DNA from: a candidate division FCPU426 bacterium
Lineage (GTDB): Bacteria > Oederibacteriota > Muellerivitia > Muellerivitales > DAHXKG01
Length of the DNA: 64,000 bases
NCBI GenBank assembly: GCA_027366525.1
Contig: DAHXKG010000004.1
Coordinates: forward strand, 1-64,000
Direction: 5' to 3'
Positions within the stretch are counted from its first letter, which is position 1, and the number at the start of each line of letters is the position of its first letter. Below the pieces are notes generated by a model. That model was not told the origin of the DNA, did not search any database, and was given only the letters and a program-made list of their open reading frames with translations. The position numbers and the translations under genes are program-made. Of this stretch, positions 53,676 to 62,804 are shown piece after piece.

Positions 53676-54994
53676 AAAAAACTTTTGTATTGGATACGAA
53701 TGTTTTAATTCACAATCCAAGAGCCTTGGAATCTTTTGAAAAAAATCAGGTAGTGATTCCTATAGGGGTTATTGAAGAGCTGGATACGTTCAAACGGTAT
53801 CATGACGAGCGTGGACGAAATGCGCGGGAAGTTGCGAGAACTTTGGATCAGCTTCGAAAAAACGGAAAACTTCAGGAAGGCGTGCCCTTGCCCAATGGAG
53901 GCATTCTAAAAGTGGAAATTAAAGGCATCAATGGCAATCTTCCTGCCTCGTTTTCACATTTAAAAATTGATAACACGATTTTAGGGGTTGCGCTCAGTCT
54001 TAAAGCGCAAGGGGAAGATGTTCGATTTGTCACCAAGGACATTAATGTTCGTATTAAGGCTGATGCCCTTGGATTGATTGCGGAAGATTATGAAACCAAT
54101 AAGGTAAAAATTGATGAGTTTTATTCGGGATGGACAACATTGACGCTTCCAGATGCGGCGATTGATGAATTTTATAAAAGTGGTAAATTGAATTGGAATG
54201 CACCAGACTCTTTGTATGACAATGAATTTTTACTTTTAAAAAGCGAAATTCATGAAGCAAAAACCGCGTTGGGTGTTTATCAAGCTTCTTTGCGGCAGAT
54301 TCAAGCCCTATGGTTTCGAGAACCCGAAGCCTGGGGCATTAAACCCATGAACCGGGAGCAGGTGTTTGCGTTGAATTTATTGCTGAATGACCGGATTTCA
54401 CTGGTGACGTTAGTGGGCACTGCGGGAACGGGGAAAACTCTTTTAGCGATCGCCTGTGGGTTAATGAAAACATTGGATGAAAAAAAATATCGTCGCGTTC
54501 TGGTGTCGCGGCCCATTGTACCCTTGGGGAATGATATTGGTTTTTTGCCGGGCACCAAAGACGAGAAATTAATGAACTGGATGCAGCCTATTTTTGATAA
54601 CCTTGAATTTATTATGGATCGAAACCAAGCATTTCAAAATGAAGCCGATGATGTTGATGGCAAGATCCAATATTTAATGGATACCCATCGACTTGAATTG
54701 GAAGCGATTACTTATATTCGTGGACGATCAATTCCCAAACAGTTTTTGATTGTGGATGAAGCCCAAAATTTAACGCCGCATGAAGTTAAAACCATTGTTT
54801 CTCGGGCAGGCGTAGGCACTAAAATTATTTTGACGGGCGATCCCTATCAGATTGATAATCCGTATTTGGATGCATCGTCCAATGGGATGGTTTATTTGGT
54901 CGAGCGTTTCAAGGGTGCTGAATTATTTGGGCACATTACACTCACCAAAAGTGAACGATCGTCGCTTTCTGCTTTGGCGGTGAAGATTCTTTAG
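53672..54994 (+). CDS. PIN domain-PhoH ATPase (YlaK-like)
   Basis: 440 residues. The PIN domain (about 1-145) has FVLDTNVLIHNPRALE and acidic residues consistent with RNase activity. PhoH (about 215-440) has [28 protein letters not shown], and FLIVDEAQNLTPHE. PhoH2/PIN-PhoH proteins are reported as RNA-unwinding and degrading machines with toxin-like ancestry. No antitoxin is seen next to it. ATGA overlap with the preceding gene. Confidence 0.93.
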   Translation: MKKTFVLDTNVLIHNPRALESFEKNQVVIPIGVIEELDTFKRYHDERGRNAREVARTLDQLRKNGKLQEGVPLPNGGILKVEIKGINGNLPASFSHLKIDNTILGVALSLKAQGEDVRFVTKDINVRIKADALGLIAEDYETNKVKIDEFYSGWTTLTLPDAAIDEFYKSGKLNWNAPDSLYDNEFLLLKSEIHEAKTALGVYQASLRQIQALWFREPEAWGIKPMNREQVFALNLLLNDRISLVTLVGTAGTGKTLLAIACGLMKTLDEKKYRRVLVSRPIVPLGNDIGFLPGTKDEKLMNWMQPIFDNLEFIMDRNQAFQNEADDVDGKIQYLMDTHRLELEAITYIRGRSIPKQFLIVDEAQNLTPHEVKTIVSRAGVGTKIILTGDPYQIDNPYLDASSNGMVYLVERFKGAELFGHITLTKSERSSLSALAVKIL

Positions 54995-55001
54995 AGGACT
55001 T

Positions 55002-56030
55002 ATGAAAAAAAAACAACGGACATCGAAATTGCGGCTGGCCATTTCCATGGGTGACCCGGCCGGAATCGGTGGAGAAGTCATTTTAAAAGCACTCCACCGA
55101 TTAGATAAAAAATCGGAATCAGTTGCCTATATTGTTGTTGGAAGCTTTGAATACCTTCGGGCACTAGCGCAACGATGGGCCATTCCTTTCTGCTACCATC
55201 GCATTTCATCAGTGCCGGAAGCTCAAACCTGGACGGGCAGCAAGGGGATCTTGGACTTGGGCGATTATGCGCGGGTGCCATTTGGAAAAATTTCGGCAAC
55301 GTGTGGTGCTTTAGCGGTTCAAGCAATCCAAACTTCTGTCGATTTAATTCGAAATCAGTGGGCGGATGCTCTTGTGACGGCTCCAATTAATAAGGAAGCG
55401 ATCCACCGATCCGGTTGCCATTTTCCTGGGCATACTGAATTATTGGCTTCCTATACGCATTCCAAATCCTTTGCGATGATGATGGTCGGAGGACCGTTTA
55501 GGATTGTTTTGCAATCTATCCATCTTTCTTTAACGGAAGCCATTCAAAATGTTCGGCCTCAGTTAATAATTGAAAAATTAGAGTTAACTCGAGTATTTTT
55601 GAAAAAATACTTTGCCATTCATCGTCCTAAAATTGCGGTTGCCGGCTTAAATCCCCATGCATCCGAAAATGGAGCTTTTGGCAGCGAAGAAAATAAAATT
55701 CTTAAACCGGTCATTCAGCGACTTCAAAAGAAAGGATGGAACATTTCTGGGCCGCATCCATCCGATACCCTGTATTATTGGGCATCCAAAGGGCATTATG
55801 ACGCAATTTTGGCGATGTACCATGATCAGGGTCTTATCCCATTAAAGTTATTGGCATTTGATACAGGCGTTAATTTAACTTTGGGACTTCCCTTTGTTCG
55901 AACGTCACCGGATCATGGCACGGCTTTTGATATTGCGGGCCAAGGGAAGGCGGATGCTCAAAGCATGATCTCAGCGATTCAATTAGCTCAATTTCTTGCG
56001 GGAAATCAGAAACGTGCCGTCCCTTTTTGA
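55002..56030 (+). CDS. pdxA: 4-hydroxythreonine-4-phosphate dehydrogenase PdxA
   Basis: 342 residues. Oxidises 4-phosphohydroxythreonine to feed PdxJ (34074). AISMGDPAGIGGEV, TAPINKEAI, FPGHTELLA, GLNPHASENG, GPHPSDTLYY, AMYHDQGLIPLK, and RTSPDHGTAFDIAGQG are all family motifs including the metal-binding His residues. The start follows AGAGG. It overlaps rsmA by 17 bases. Confidence 0.97.
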   Translation: MKKKQRTSKLRLAISMGDPAGIGGEVILKALHRLDKKSESVAYIVVGSFEYLRALAQRWAIPFCYHRISSVPEAQTWTGSKGILDLGDYARVPFGKISATCGALAVQAIQTSVDLIRNQWADALVTAPINKEAIHRSGCHFPGHTELLASYTHSKSFAMMMVGGPFRIVLQSIHLSLTEAIQNVRPQLIIEKLELTRVFLKKYFAIHRPKIAVAGLNPHASENGAFGSEENKILKPVIQRLQKKGWNISGPHPSDTLYYWASKGHYDAILAMYHDQGLIPLKLLAFDTGVNLTLGLPFVRTSPDHGTAFDIAGQGKADAQSMISAIQLAQFLAGNQKRAVPF

Positions 56031-56853
56031 AACGTTAAAAAATTGGAACCATCATCCCCGTAAGCGTATCGGGCAACATTTTTTAGTCAATACCTCGATT
56101 TTATCGCGCATTGAATCCTCCATTCCCTGGACGGAAGTTACGGGTATGGTGGAAGTCGGGGGTGGAACGGGCATATTGAGTGAACGGTTAGCTGCTCGAC
56201 ACCTCCCGCTTTGGATTATTGAAATGGATGATCACCTATTTGGAGCCCTGAAAGGCCAATTCGGCAACCAAGCGCATGTCCACTTGATTCATCAAGATGT
56301 TTTGAAAGCAAATCTGCATGATTTAAAACCGCCATCGATTGATCAATGGACGATCATTGGAAATATTCCTTATTATTTGACGACGCCATTAATTTTTAGA
56401 ATATTGACTCTTTTTTTTAAGGATTGTAACAATATATTTTTTATGGTCCAAAAAGAAGTTGCCGATCGCATGATGGCCAAGGTGGGAACCAAAGCCTATG
56501 GCGCATTAACTTTAGGGGTGCAGTATTTTTCAGTACCTAAAATTTTATTTTCAGTTCCTGCCTCATGTTTTTTTCCACCCCCTAAAGTGGAATCGGCTTT
56601 TGTTCAATTGAAATTAAAATCAGATCTTCCGTTAACGTCTCGTCAGGAAAAAATATTTTTTTCAATTATTCGAGCGATTTTTCAAAGTCGAAGAAAGATT
56701 ATTACCAATTCATTAAAAAAAATTTCCAGTTCTTCCGAGAACATAAAAAAAGCCCTTGATCAAATGGACATCCATTTTACAAGCCGAGGTGAACAACTTT
56801 CACTGGAGCAACTCATTCGTTTGTCTGTGATTTTTGATCAGAAAAACTTTTGA
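56014..56853 (+). CDS. rsmA: 16S rRNA dimethyladenosine transferase RsmA/KsgA
   Basis: About 279 residues. Dimethylates two adenines at the 3' end of 16S rRNA. RIGQHFLVNTSILSRI, VEVGGGTGILSERLA (SAM motif), IIEMDD, IGNIPYYLTTPLIF (catalytic NIPY), and FFPPPKVESAFVQL are present. I prefer GTG 56014, nine bases after GGGAAA, over TTG 55996. The pdxA-rsmA order is classical (E. coli pdxA-ksgA). Confidence 0.95.
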   Translation: MPSLFETLKNWNHHPRKRIGQHFLVNTSILSRIESSIPWTEVTGMVEVGGGTGILSERLAARHLPLWIIEMDDHLFGALKGQFGNQAHVHLIHQDVLKANLHDLKPPSIDQWTIIGNIPYYLTTPLIFRILTLFFKDCNNIFFMVQKEVADRMMAKVGTKAYGALTLGVQYFSVPKILFSVPASCFFPPPKVESAFVQLKLKSDLPLTSRQEKIFFSIIRAIFQSRRKIITNSLKKISSSSENIKKALDQMDIHFTSRGEQLSLEQLIRLSVIFDQKNF

Positions 56854-57271
56854 TTTTAACACGGACATAGTGTTGTCGATCGTCAAAAAAATTCAAACCG
56901 ATGAAGGCTTGGTTTGTTTGAGGGATTTCCTCGATGTTGAAAATTTTAAAAATAACTCATCCACATGTTTTAGCGGCTGTTTGCATCGTATAAAAAATGA
57001 ATGTTTGCAGTGTACTTTGCAAGGCGAAAAGTTGAATCAACAGAAAATCTTTTTATCGAGATAAGACCTCGTTAGATAATCAACAGACTAGGCTTAACCA
57101 TGCCAACGAAGGGTCATAATTTCTTTTATAAAGAATCTATTAAAAATATTTTTTTTAAAGTAAAATGCATCAAAATTTAGGTAACGCGCTTGAATTGAGA
57201 TCCATGAAATCCCATGATGAGTGCCATCATGGATGGGAAAATTAACTTAAATTAAAATTAAGGTGCGATGT
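56854..57271. other. Gap before glmS with one hairpin
   Basis: 418 bp. A 64- to 76-codon ORF that begins at or inside the rsmA end (to 57064) contains CFSGCLHRIKNECLQC but has no ribosome site and I cannot assign it. CCATGATG (57212-57219) and CATCATGG (57225-57232) make a perfect 8-bp hairpin, 5-nt loop, 39 bp before glmS; it may be a leader element. It lacks the conserved glmS ribozyme core. No clear promoter. Confidence 0.4.
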
Positions 57272-59125
57272 ATGTGTGGAATTGTCGGATATATTGGAGA
57301 AAAACCAGCCACGGCTGTTTTGTTAGATGGGTTGCAAAAACTGGAATATCGTGGCTACGATTCTTCGGGGATTGCCGTTTTGGACCATTCCCATCATCTG
57401 CATATTTCTAAACGATCAGGGAAAATACAGAATTTAGTCAAATCCATTCATCAATTTCATTGGCCACAATCCTGCTACATTGGAATTGGGCATACCCGAT
57501 GGGCAACACATGGACAACCCACTGATGAAAATGCGCATCCACATTTAGACTGTTCGGGAACGATAGCTGTTGTCCATAATGGCATTATTGAAAACTATCA
57601 CGAATTAAAACAACATCTGCAAAAACAGGGACATATTTTTAAATCACAAACGGATACCGAAGTTTTGGTTCACTTGCTTGAAGCGGAAGCGCGGCATAAT
57701 GCTTGGCCCCAGGCCGTGGGTGAAGCTTTGAAAAAAGTTAGGGGAACGTATTCCTTGGTCATTTTAAATCAAAAGGACCCACATCATTTAATTGGGGTAA
57801 GAAAAGGCGGGGGCGGTCTGGTCATTGGGATGGGCAAGCAAGCCATGTTTATTGCATCCGATGTTTCAGCACTTTTGGGGCATACCCATCAAGTTTTTTA
57901 TTTAGATGATGGTGAAATGATCATTCTTGAAAAACAGGCCTATCAGGTCATGGATTGGGAAACTCAAAAGTTACGATTGAAACAGTTACTAACTATTGAA
58001 TGGACGCCTCAACAAGCGGAAAAAGGCGGTTATGCTCATTTTATGCTTAAGGAAATTATGGAACAATCCAAAGCAATGGAGGATACACTTCGAGGAAGAA
58101 TTGATGCCGCGGGGAATACGCAACTGGTGGAGTTATCCAAAATCAATTTAAAATTTTTAAAAACATTTCATCGCATTGTTATTTTAGCTTGTGGAACTTC
58201 ATATTATGCAGGATTGGTGGGGAAATTTATTTTTGAAGATATTTTAAAGATTCCCGTGGAGATCGATTATGCATCTGAATTTCGGTATCGAGATCCCGTT
58301 GTAGATGCGCACGATTTGGTGCTTGCCATTTCGCAAAGTGGGGAAACGGTGGATACACTGGTGGCTATCCGGGAAGCTAAATCTAAAAAATCAAAAACGA
58401 TGGCGATCTGTAATGTTTTAGGAAGTTCAATTACACGTGAGGCCGATGCAGTACTATTAACTCGAGCAGGTCCCGAGATTGGTGTAGCGTCAACAAAAGC
58501 TTTTACAACCCAAGTCGCCGCGATCTGGTTATTAGCATTGGAACTGGCGCGCCTTCGAAGAACCCCGACAGTAAGTAGACGTTTACAAATGGGGCGCCAT
58601 CTTTTGAAAATGCCAATTTATATTGAGCAAACACTTCAAGCATTGAGAAAAACGATCAAGCCACTTGCACAACGCTTTTCGCGGTATGATCATTTTCTTT
58701 ATTTAGGGCGTGGCATTAACTATCCCATTGCCTTGGAAGGCGCTTTAAAGCTTAAAGAAATTTCGTATATTCATGCCGAAGGGTATCCGGCTGGTGAAAT
58801 GAAACATGGTCCCATTGCGTTAATTGATTCTCAATTTCCAGTTGTCGTGCTAGCTCTAAAGTCGTCTAGATATTATGAGAAAATCATCAGTAACATTGAG
58901 CAGGTTCGAGCCCGCTCCGGGCCGGTCATTGGCATTCTTGAAAAAAATGATTCGCTAGGACAACAAAAAGTCAATTTCTTTATTGAAATTCCAACCATTG
59001 AAGAATCATTTTCACCCATGATTTCAATTTTGCCGCTTCAATTATTGGCCTATGAAATTGCAGTCATTTTGGGCCGAGAAATTGATCAACCGCGTAATTT
59101 AGCCAAAAGTGTTACCGTAGAATAA
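57272..59125 (+). CDS. glmS: Glucosamine-6-phosphate synthase GlmS
   Basis: 617 residues. Makes GlcN-6-P from Fru-6-P and glutamine for the wall and LPS. ATG 57272 makes Cys the residue exposed after Met removal, needed as the glutaminase nucleophile; the GTG at 57263 would not. CGIVGYIG, GHTRWATHGQPTDENAHPH, VHNGIIENY; then two SIS domains with ACGTSYYAG, SQSGETVDTL, STKAFTTQ, GRGINYPIALEGALKLKEI and the end PRNLAKSVTVE. Complete. Confidence 0.97.
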   Translation: MCGIVGYIGEKPATAVLLDGLQKLEYRGYDSSGIAVLDHSHHLHISKRSGKIQNLVKSIHQFHWPQSCYIGIGHTRWATHGQPTDENAHPHLDCSGTIAVVHNGIIENYHELKQHLQKQGHIFKSQTDTEVLVHLLEAEARHNAWPQAVGEALKKVRGTYSLVILNQKDPHHLIGVRKGGGGLVIGMGKQAMFIASDVSALLGHTHQVFYLDDGEMIILEKQAYQVMDWETQKLRLKQLLTIEWTPQQAEKGGYAHFMLKEIMEQSKAMEDTLRGRIDAAGNTQLVELSKINLKFLKTFHRIVILACGTSYYAGLVGKFIFEDILKIPVEIDYASEFRYRDPVVDAHDLVLAISQSGETVDTLVAIREAKSKKSKTMAICNVLGSSITREADAVLLTRAGPEIGVASTKAFTTQVAAIWLLALELARLRRTPTVSRRLQMGRHLLKMPIYIEQTLQALRKTIKPLAQRFSRYDHFLYLGRGINYPIALEGALKLKEISYIHAEGYPAGEMKHGPIALIDSQFPVVVLALKSSRYYEKIISNIEQVRARSGPVIGILEKNDSLGQQKVNFFIEIPTIEESFSPMISILPLQLLAYEIAVILGREIDQPRNLAKSVTVE

Positions 59126-59197
59126 GGCATTTTTTTTGAATTTTCACGTTGGATTTATTGAATAAATCTAATATTTTTCAATTTGGAGTAATTTTTC

Positions 59198-59226
59198 TTG
59201 ACAGTTTTGATATCAATTCGTATATT
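59198..59226 (+). promoter_or_regulatory. Strong promoter of the outer-membrane protein gene
   Basis: Perfect TTGACA (59198-59203), 17 bp, TATATT (59221-59226). The predicted start near 59233 leaves a leader of about 215 nt before the ATG at 59451. Confidence 0.8.
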
Positions 59227-59232
59227 TGCAAG

Positions 59233-59450
59233 AAAATAGTTCAAGTAAGTTATCGTTTTTTCTTTACTGGGTCAGCAGCGTTTTTAAGTTGGAGATAGTT
59301 TAGGGTATCCATGTTTTAAAAAAGCTGATGTAGGTTGTTGTAGAAAAAACGTTAGGTCCCAAGAAAAACTTGGGAGTGGTTTGAATTTAAATCAAGATTT
59401 GGCTCTTTTCCCTTGGAAGAGTTAAATCAAAAATTTTTAGGGAGGAATTG
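59233..59450 (+). promoter_or_regulatory. Long 5' leader of the beta-barrel gene with hairpins
   Basis: About 218 nt between promoter and start codon with no ORF. CCCAAG and CTTGGG near 59358-59374 make a perfect 6-bp stem around AAAAA. CTCTT and AAGAG near 59403-59421 form a second. GGGAGGA is the ribosome site at the end. It does not match a riboswitch I know. Outer-membrane protein leaders are often sRNA targets or stability elements; either is inference. Confidence 0.5.
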
Positions 59451-60863
59451 ATGAAGAAAGTACTGATGCTGTTAGTAGCTGGAGTGGTTGCATTCACTTT
59501 TTCGCTTGCTTCTGCTAATACGATTGCGACCAATATCCCAACAGATGTGCGTATTGAGAGCTTAAGCTCAAACGTACAAATGGTGGAAGATTATAATTTA
59601 ATTTGGTTATATCCCAATAAAGTAGTGGAATATACCAATACCGTCGATTTTGAGCTTCCCAACTTAGCGGATGCCAATCCCACGAATACAAATGGTGTTA
59701 GTGGTCAGGAATGGGGTGGTGTGTTAGATGGGCAAATTCCAAATTTAGGAACTGTGGGTCTTTATATACGCAGACCATTTACCACGCTAACGACGAACAA
59801 TAATGGTTTTATTAATCCCGGTGGAGGAAGTGCAGCATTTGGATTTACTGCGGATAGTCCATGGGAAGATATCGAATTGGCCAATGTTAAAAGTGGAAAT
59901 ACTTTAACAAATGGTGGACTTGATACAGCTATTGAAGATTCTCAAATTATTACTCCGGAAAATAAATTTGATTTATTCTGGGGCAAAGATTTTTCAGGCA
60001 CTGAATTTGGTGTGATGGTCAATTATGCTGGCAACCAGAATGATCAAAATGCGATAGGGGCGCCTGGAAGGAATGAATCTCAGGTTATTGGAATTAATGT
60101 TGGATTAGGTCAAAAGAATATGGGATTTTTTAACCAAGCTAACTACCATATTAATTTCAGTTCTGCAAGCTTTGATGCTGTTAGTCCAACTGTGAGCAAT
60201 AAGTCGGACAATTGCTGGACGGGTGGTGTCGGTGTGTTGTTTCAACATGATATGACCAAGACCACGGATATGCGACTTTTTGCAGATGCGGCCGACAATA
60301 ACTTCGGTGGAATTATATCAGATAATACTGGAGACCGATTAACGACAGGTTATTTGAGTGATGGAATTGATGCTGGAATTGGTTTTAATCACAACGTTGA
60401 CAGTGGATTAGCCATTGTTTCATGTGGTTTAATGGCCAATTATGGATATACTCAAACGCTGGCTCAAGAAATTGCGGGAGGAGCAATCGTCACAGATACC
60501 TATTTGGCAAATGAGTTAGACAGCACCGTATTTGATGTTCCATTTTTTGTCAGTGTGGAATCGCGAGTATCAAGCTGGCTTACACTTCGTGCCGGTGCCA
60601 ATGCGCCAGTATTTCAACGAACTTATTCAAAACTAATTCAAAACCATGTTGTTGAACAAACGCAAAATTTTGATAATGCTTCTTTGATCAACTATTCAAC
60701 TGGGTTTGGAATCAATTGGAAAAACTGGTCTCTTGATGGGGCAATCAATGTAGGGTCCTTAGAGAGCACGTTGAATTTTGTTCAACCCGGCAATGGTATT
60801 TTCTTCAGCAATAGTACTGCCATTGTAACGGTTACGGATGCTGATTTAAGGTATATGTTCTAA
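59451..60863 (+). CDS. Predicted outer-membrane beta-barrel protein
   Basis: 470 residues. Signal peptide about 1-23 (KKVLMLLVAGVVAFTFSLASA). An Asn/Thr/Gly-rich N-terminal region (about 24-170) precedes alternating polar/hydrophobic strands such as FGVMVNYAGNQNDQN, VIGINVGLGQKNMGFF, and SWLTLRAGANAPVF. The C-terminus ends DADLRYMF; the terminal Phe is the usual BAM recognition residue. No known porin family is obvious. A strong promoter, long leader and perfect terminator suggest an abundant monocistronic product. Confidence 0.75.
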   Translation: MKKVLMLLVAGVVAFTFSLASANTIATNIPTDVRIESLSSNVQMVEDYNLIWLYPNKVVEYTNTVDFELPNLADANPTNTNGVSGQEWGGVLDGQIPNLGTVGLYIRRPFTTLTTNNNGFINPGGGSAAFGFTADSPWEDIELANVKSGNTLTNGGLDTAIEDSQIITPENKFDLFWGKDFSGTEFGVMVNYAGNQNDQNAIGAPGRNESQVIGINVGLGQKNMGFFNQANYHINFSSASFDAVSPTVSNKSDNCWTGGVGVLFQHDMTKTTDMRLFADAADNNFGGIISDNTGDRLTTGYLSDGIDAGIGFNHNVDSGLAIVSCGLMANYGYTQTLAQEIAGGAIVTDTYLANELDSTVFDVPFFVSVESRVSSWLTLRAGANAPVFQRTYSKLIQNHVVEQTQNFDNASLINYSTGFGINWKNWSLDGAINVGSLESTLNFVQPGNGIFFSNSTAIVTVTDADLRYMF

Positions 60864-60879
60864 GAATTATTAAGTTTTT

Positions 60880-60913
60880 AAAGCCTCGCTATTCAACTAG
60901 CGAGGCTTTTTTT
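60880..60913 (+). terminator. Rho-independent terminator after the beta-barrel gene
   Basis: A perfect 12-bp stem (60880-60891 with 60898-60909), loop TTCAAC, T-run to 60913. It starts 16 bp after the stop codon. Confidence 0.95.
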
Positions 60914-60941
60914 ATTTTTATGATATAAAATAAGGCTAAGC

Positions 60942-61721
60942 ATGAAAAAAATATTTAGTTTAGGATTCATTTTAACTCTATGGGCTGTCAGTGGTCTTCA
61001 AGCACAGAGTCTTCCACATCCTACTTCAACGTCAACAGTGACCCAGTTATTGGAAAAAATTCAAGTATTAAAACTTGAAAATGAAAATTTAAAATTAAAA
61101 CTTAAGATGGCTCAATGGAAATTATCACAAAGATCTTCGAATCTCAAAAATTCAATTCAAACAAAACCATCGTTAAGAAAATCCCACCAATTTCAAGCTC
61201 GCTTTTCAGATCAAACAGCACGATTGGCTCAAAAAGATGAACATCAACGACATACCTTGGTGATCGATTTCGTGAATGGAGAAATGTGGTATGGGGGGGT
61301 CCGATATGGGATTAATGAACTGACTTGGTTAGCTAAAAATCAGAAATGGTCCATTACGAAGCAATTAATTCGGAGAAATCCTTGGGGGATTGGCAAATAT
61401 TTATATCAAATGAAAAATGTGCGATTAATAAAATATTCGGATGAAAAGCAAGGTGTTTTTAAAATCCAGGCACCCCAAAGGCCAGGTGATTTTAAATTTA
61501 TCACAATTGGACATCTCTCATTTGCTTCAACGATGGATGAAGTTCGAACCCGAATGGAAAGCCCATATTTTGTTTATGATCGTGAATTTCAAAATGGCCA
61601 GCGAGTTGTTTTGAAGTATAAACATGCGCTTTTTTGGAAATTTTCACAGCAGCTGGAATTTGTTTTTAACCGTCGTGGAAGATTAGTCGAAGTTCAATAT
61701 GGTCGTTTAGGCCAACATTAA
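60942..61721 (+). CDS. Secreted protein of unknown function with coiled coil
   Basis: 259 residues. Signal peptide about 1-22 (cleaved after LQAQ or LQA). Residues 35-60 form a coiled coil (LLEKIQVLKLENENLKLKLK), then a basic region, and a mixed alpha/beta C-terminal half with MWYGGVRYGINELTWLA and a SmpA-like FASTMDEVRTRMESPYF stretch ending LEFVFNRRGRLVEVQYG; that part resembles outer-membrane lipoprotein assembly folds of the BamE type (inference). TGATATAAA at 60921-60929 may be its own -10, with a leader of only a few bases. Confidence 0.55.
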   Translation: MKKIFSLGFILTLWAVSGLQAQSLPHPTSTSTVTQLLEKIQVLKLENENLKLKLKMAQWKLSQRSSNLKNSIQTKPSLRKSHQFQARFSDQTARLAQKDEHQRHTLVIDFVNGEMWYGGVRYGINELTWLAKNQKWSITKQLIRRNPWGIGKYLYQMKNVRLIKYSDEKQGVFKIQAPQRPGDFKFITIGHLSFASTMDEVRTRMESPYFVYDREFQNGQRVVLKYKHALFWKFSQQLEFVFNRRGRLVEVQYGRLGQH

Positions 61722-61739
61722 AAATTCAAGGAGACGAGA

Positions 61740-62072
61740 ATGAGTATGACAACTTCGGGGACTGCAGCTGCGGCTGGAGCAGGAGGTTCTCCATCTACAC
61801 TGTCAACGCTGATGCAATTTTTACCCTTTGTTCTAATTTTAGTGGTTTTTTACTTTTTGATGATTGTACCTCAAAACAAGGAGCGCAAGCGTCGCGAGGA
61901 AATGTTAAAGGCCATTCAGCCCGGTGATAAGGTTTTAACACGGGGTGGAGTATATGGAATTGTCACAGAGCTTAAAGATCATCAAATAACGATTAAAATT
62001 GCTGAAAATGTAAAGGTGGAGATTGAGCGGGCATTTATTGAGATGGTTGAAAAGCCTAAAATAACTTCCTAG
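61740..62072 (+). CDS. yajC: Preprotein translocase subunit YajC
   Basis: 110 residues. A Ser/Thr/Ala/Gly-rich N-terminal tail, one membrane helix (about 27-46), then MIVPQNKERKRREEMLKAIQ and GDKVLTRGGVYGIV, the YajC core. It associates with SecDF at the inner membrane; secDF is not in the next genes seen. AAGGAGACGAGA precedes the ATG. Confidence 0.96.
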   Translation: MSMTTSGTAAAAGAGGSPSTLSTLMQFLPFVLILVVFYFLMIVPQNKERKRREEMLKAIQPGDKVLTRGGVYGIVTELKDHQITIKIAENVKVEIERAFIEMVEKPKITS

Positions 62073-62192
62073 GATGAGCCAAACCCATTTAAAATAGCGT
62101 ATGTAGATTTTAGATGACAAGGGTGTTGGATTTAAAAACCTAGACATGACGATGGACGTCTAGACGACTCCGTTCAGGATAATACGATTAAA

Positions 62193-62804
62193 ATGGTTTT
62201 TAAAATTGGTCTGACAGGGGGCATGGGCGCTGGGAAGAGCGTAGTAATTGATTATTTGAAATCAAAGCATATGCCTGTTTTAAAACTGGATGAAATGGCC
62301 CATGAACTGCTTGTGGAACCATCCATCCAGAAGCGCTTGATTAAAGCATTTGGTCAGTCGATTTTAGATACCACGACGATGCAAGTGGATCGCAAACAGC
62401 TGGCCCAATGTGCGTTGCAGTCTCTGCAAACACAAGCCCGACTTCATCAAATTTTACATCCACCCATTTGGGCAAAGACGCGACAATGGTTTAACGAGCT
62501 TGAATGTCGAAACGATTTGCCCGTGGCGGGTATTGTGGAAATTCCTTTGTTATTTGAAACCCAATTAGAGCATCAATTTGATTTTACGGTTTGCGTGGTT
62601 GCGCCTCAGGCCGTGCGTTATAAACGATTAAAGAATCGAGGATGGGTTTATCACGAAATTGTTCGACGGGAAAAATTGCAGTGGCTTCAATCGGAAAAAG
62701 CCCAACGCTCAGATTGGGTTATTTCAAATCCGGAAAGCAAGAAGAAATTACTTTTAAAAGTCGATCAATGGCTCAAGGAATTAAAAAAGGTCGTTTCAAA
62801 ATGA
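62193..62804 (+). CDS. coaE: Dephospho-CoA kinase
   Basis: 203 residues. Final step of coenzyme A synthesis. IGLTGGMGAGKSVVI is the P-loop, then LKLDEMAHELL with the substrate-binding Asp, HQILHPPIW, VAGIVEIPLLFET, and R-rich LID. Its stop overlaps the next gene's ATG (ATGA, 62801-62804). 120 bp separates it from yajC. Confidence 0.96.
   Translation: MVFKIGLTGGMGAGKSVVIDYLKSKHMPVLKLDEMAHELLVEPSIQKRLIKAFGQSILDTTTMQVDRKQLAQCALQSLQTQARLHQILHPPIWAKTRQWFNELECRNDLPVAGIVEIPLLFETQLEHQFDFTVCVVAPQAVRYKRLKNRGWVYHEIVRREKLQWLQSEKAQRSDWVISNPESKKKLLLKVDQWLKELKKVVSK

Noticed and set aside
56834-57064. Short Cys-containing ORF after rsmA
   Set aside because: Begins inside rsmA, lacks a ribosome site and shows no known domain; mentioned in the gap entry only.
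57181-57271. glmS ribozyme upstream of glmS
   Set aside because: The conserved ribozyme core was not found; only one simple hairpin is present.
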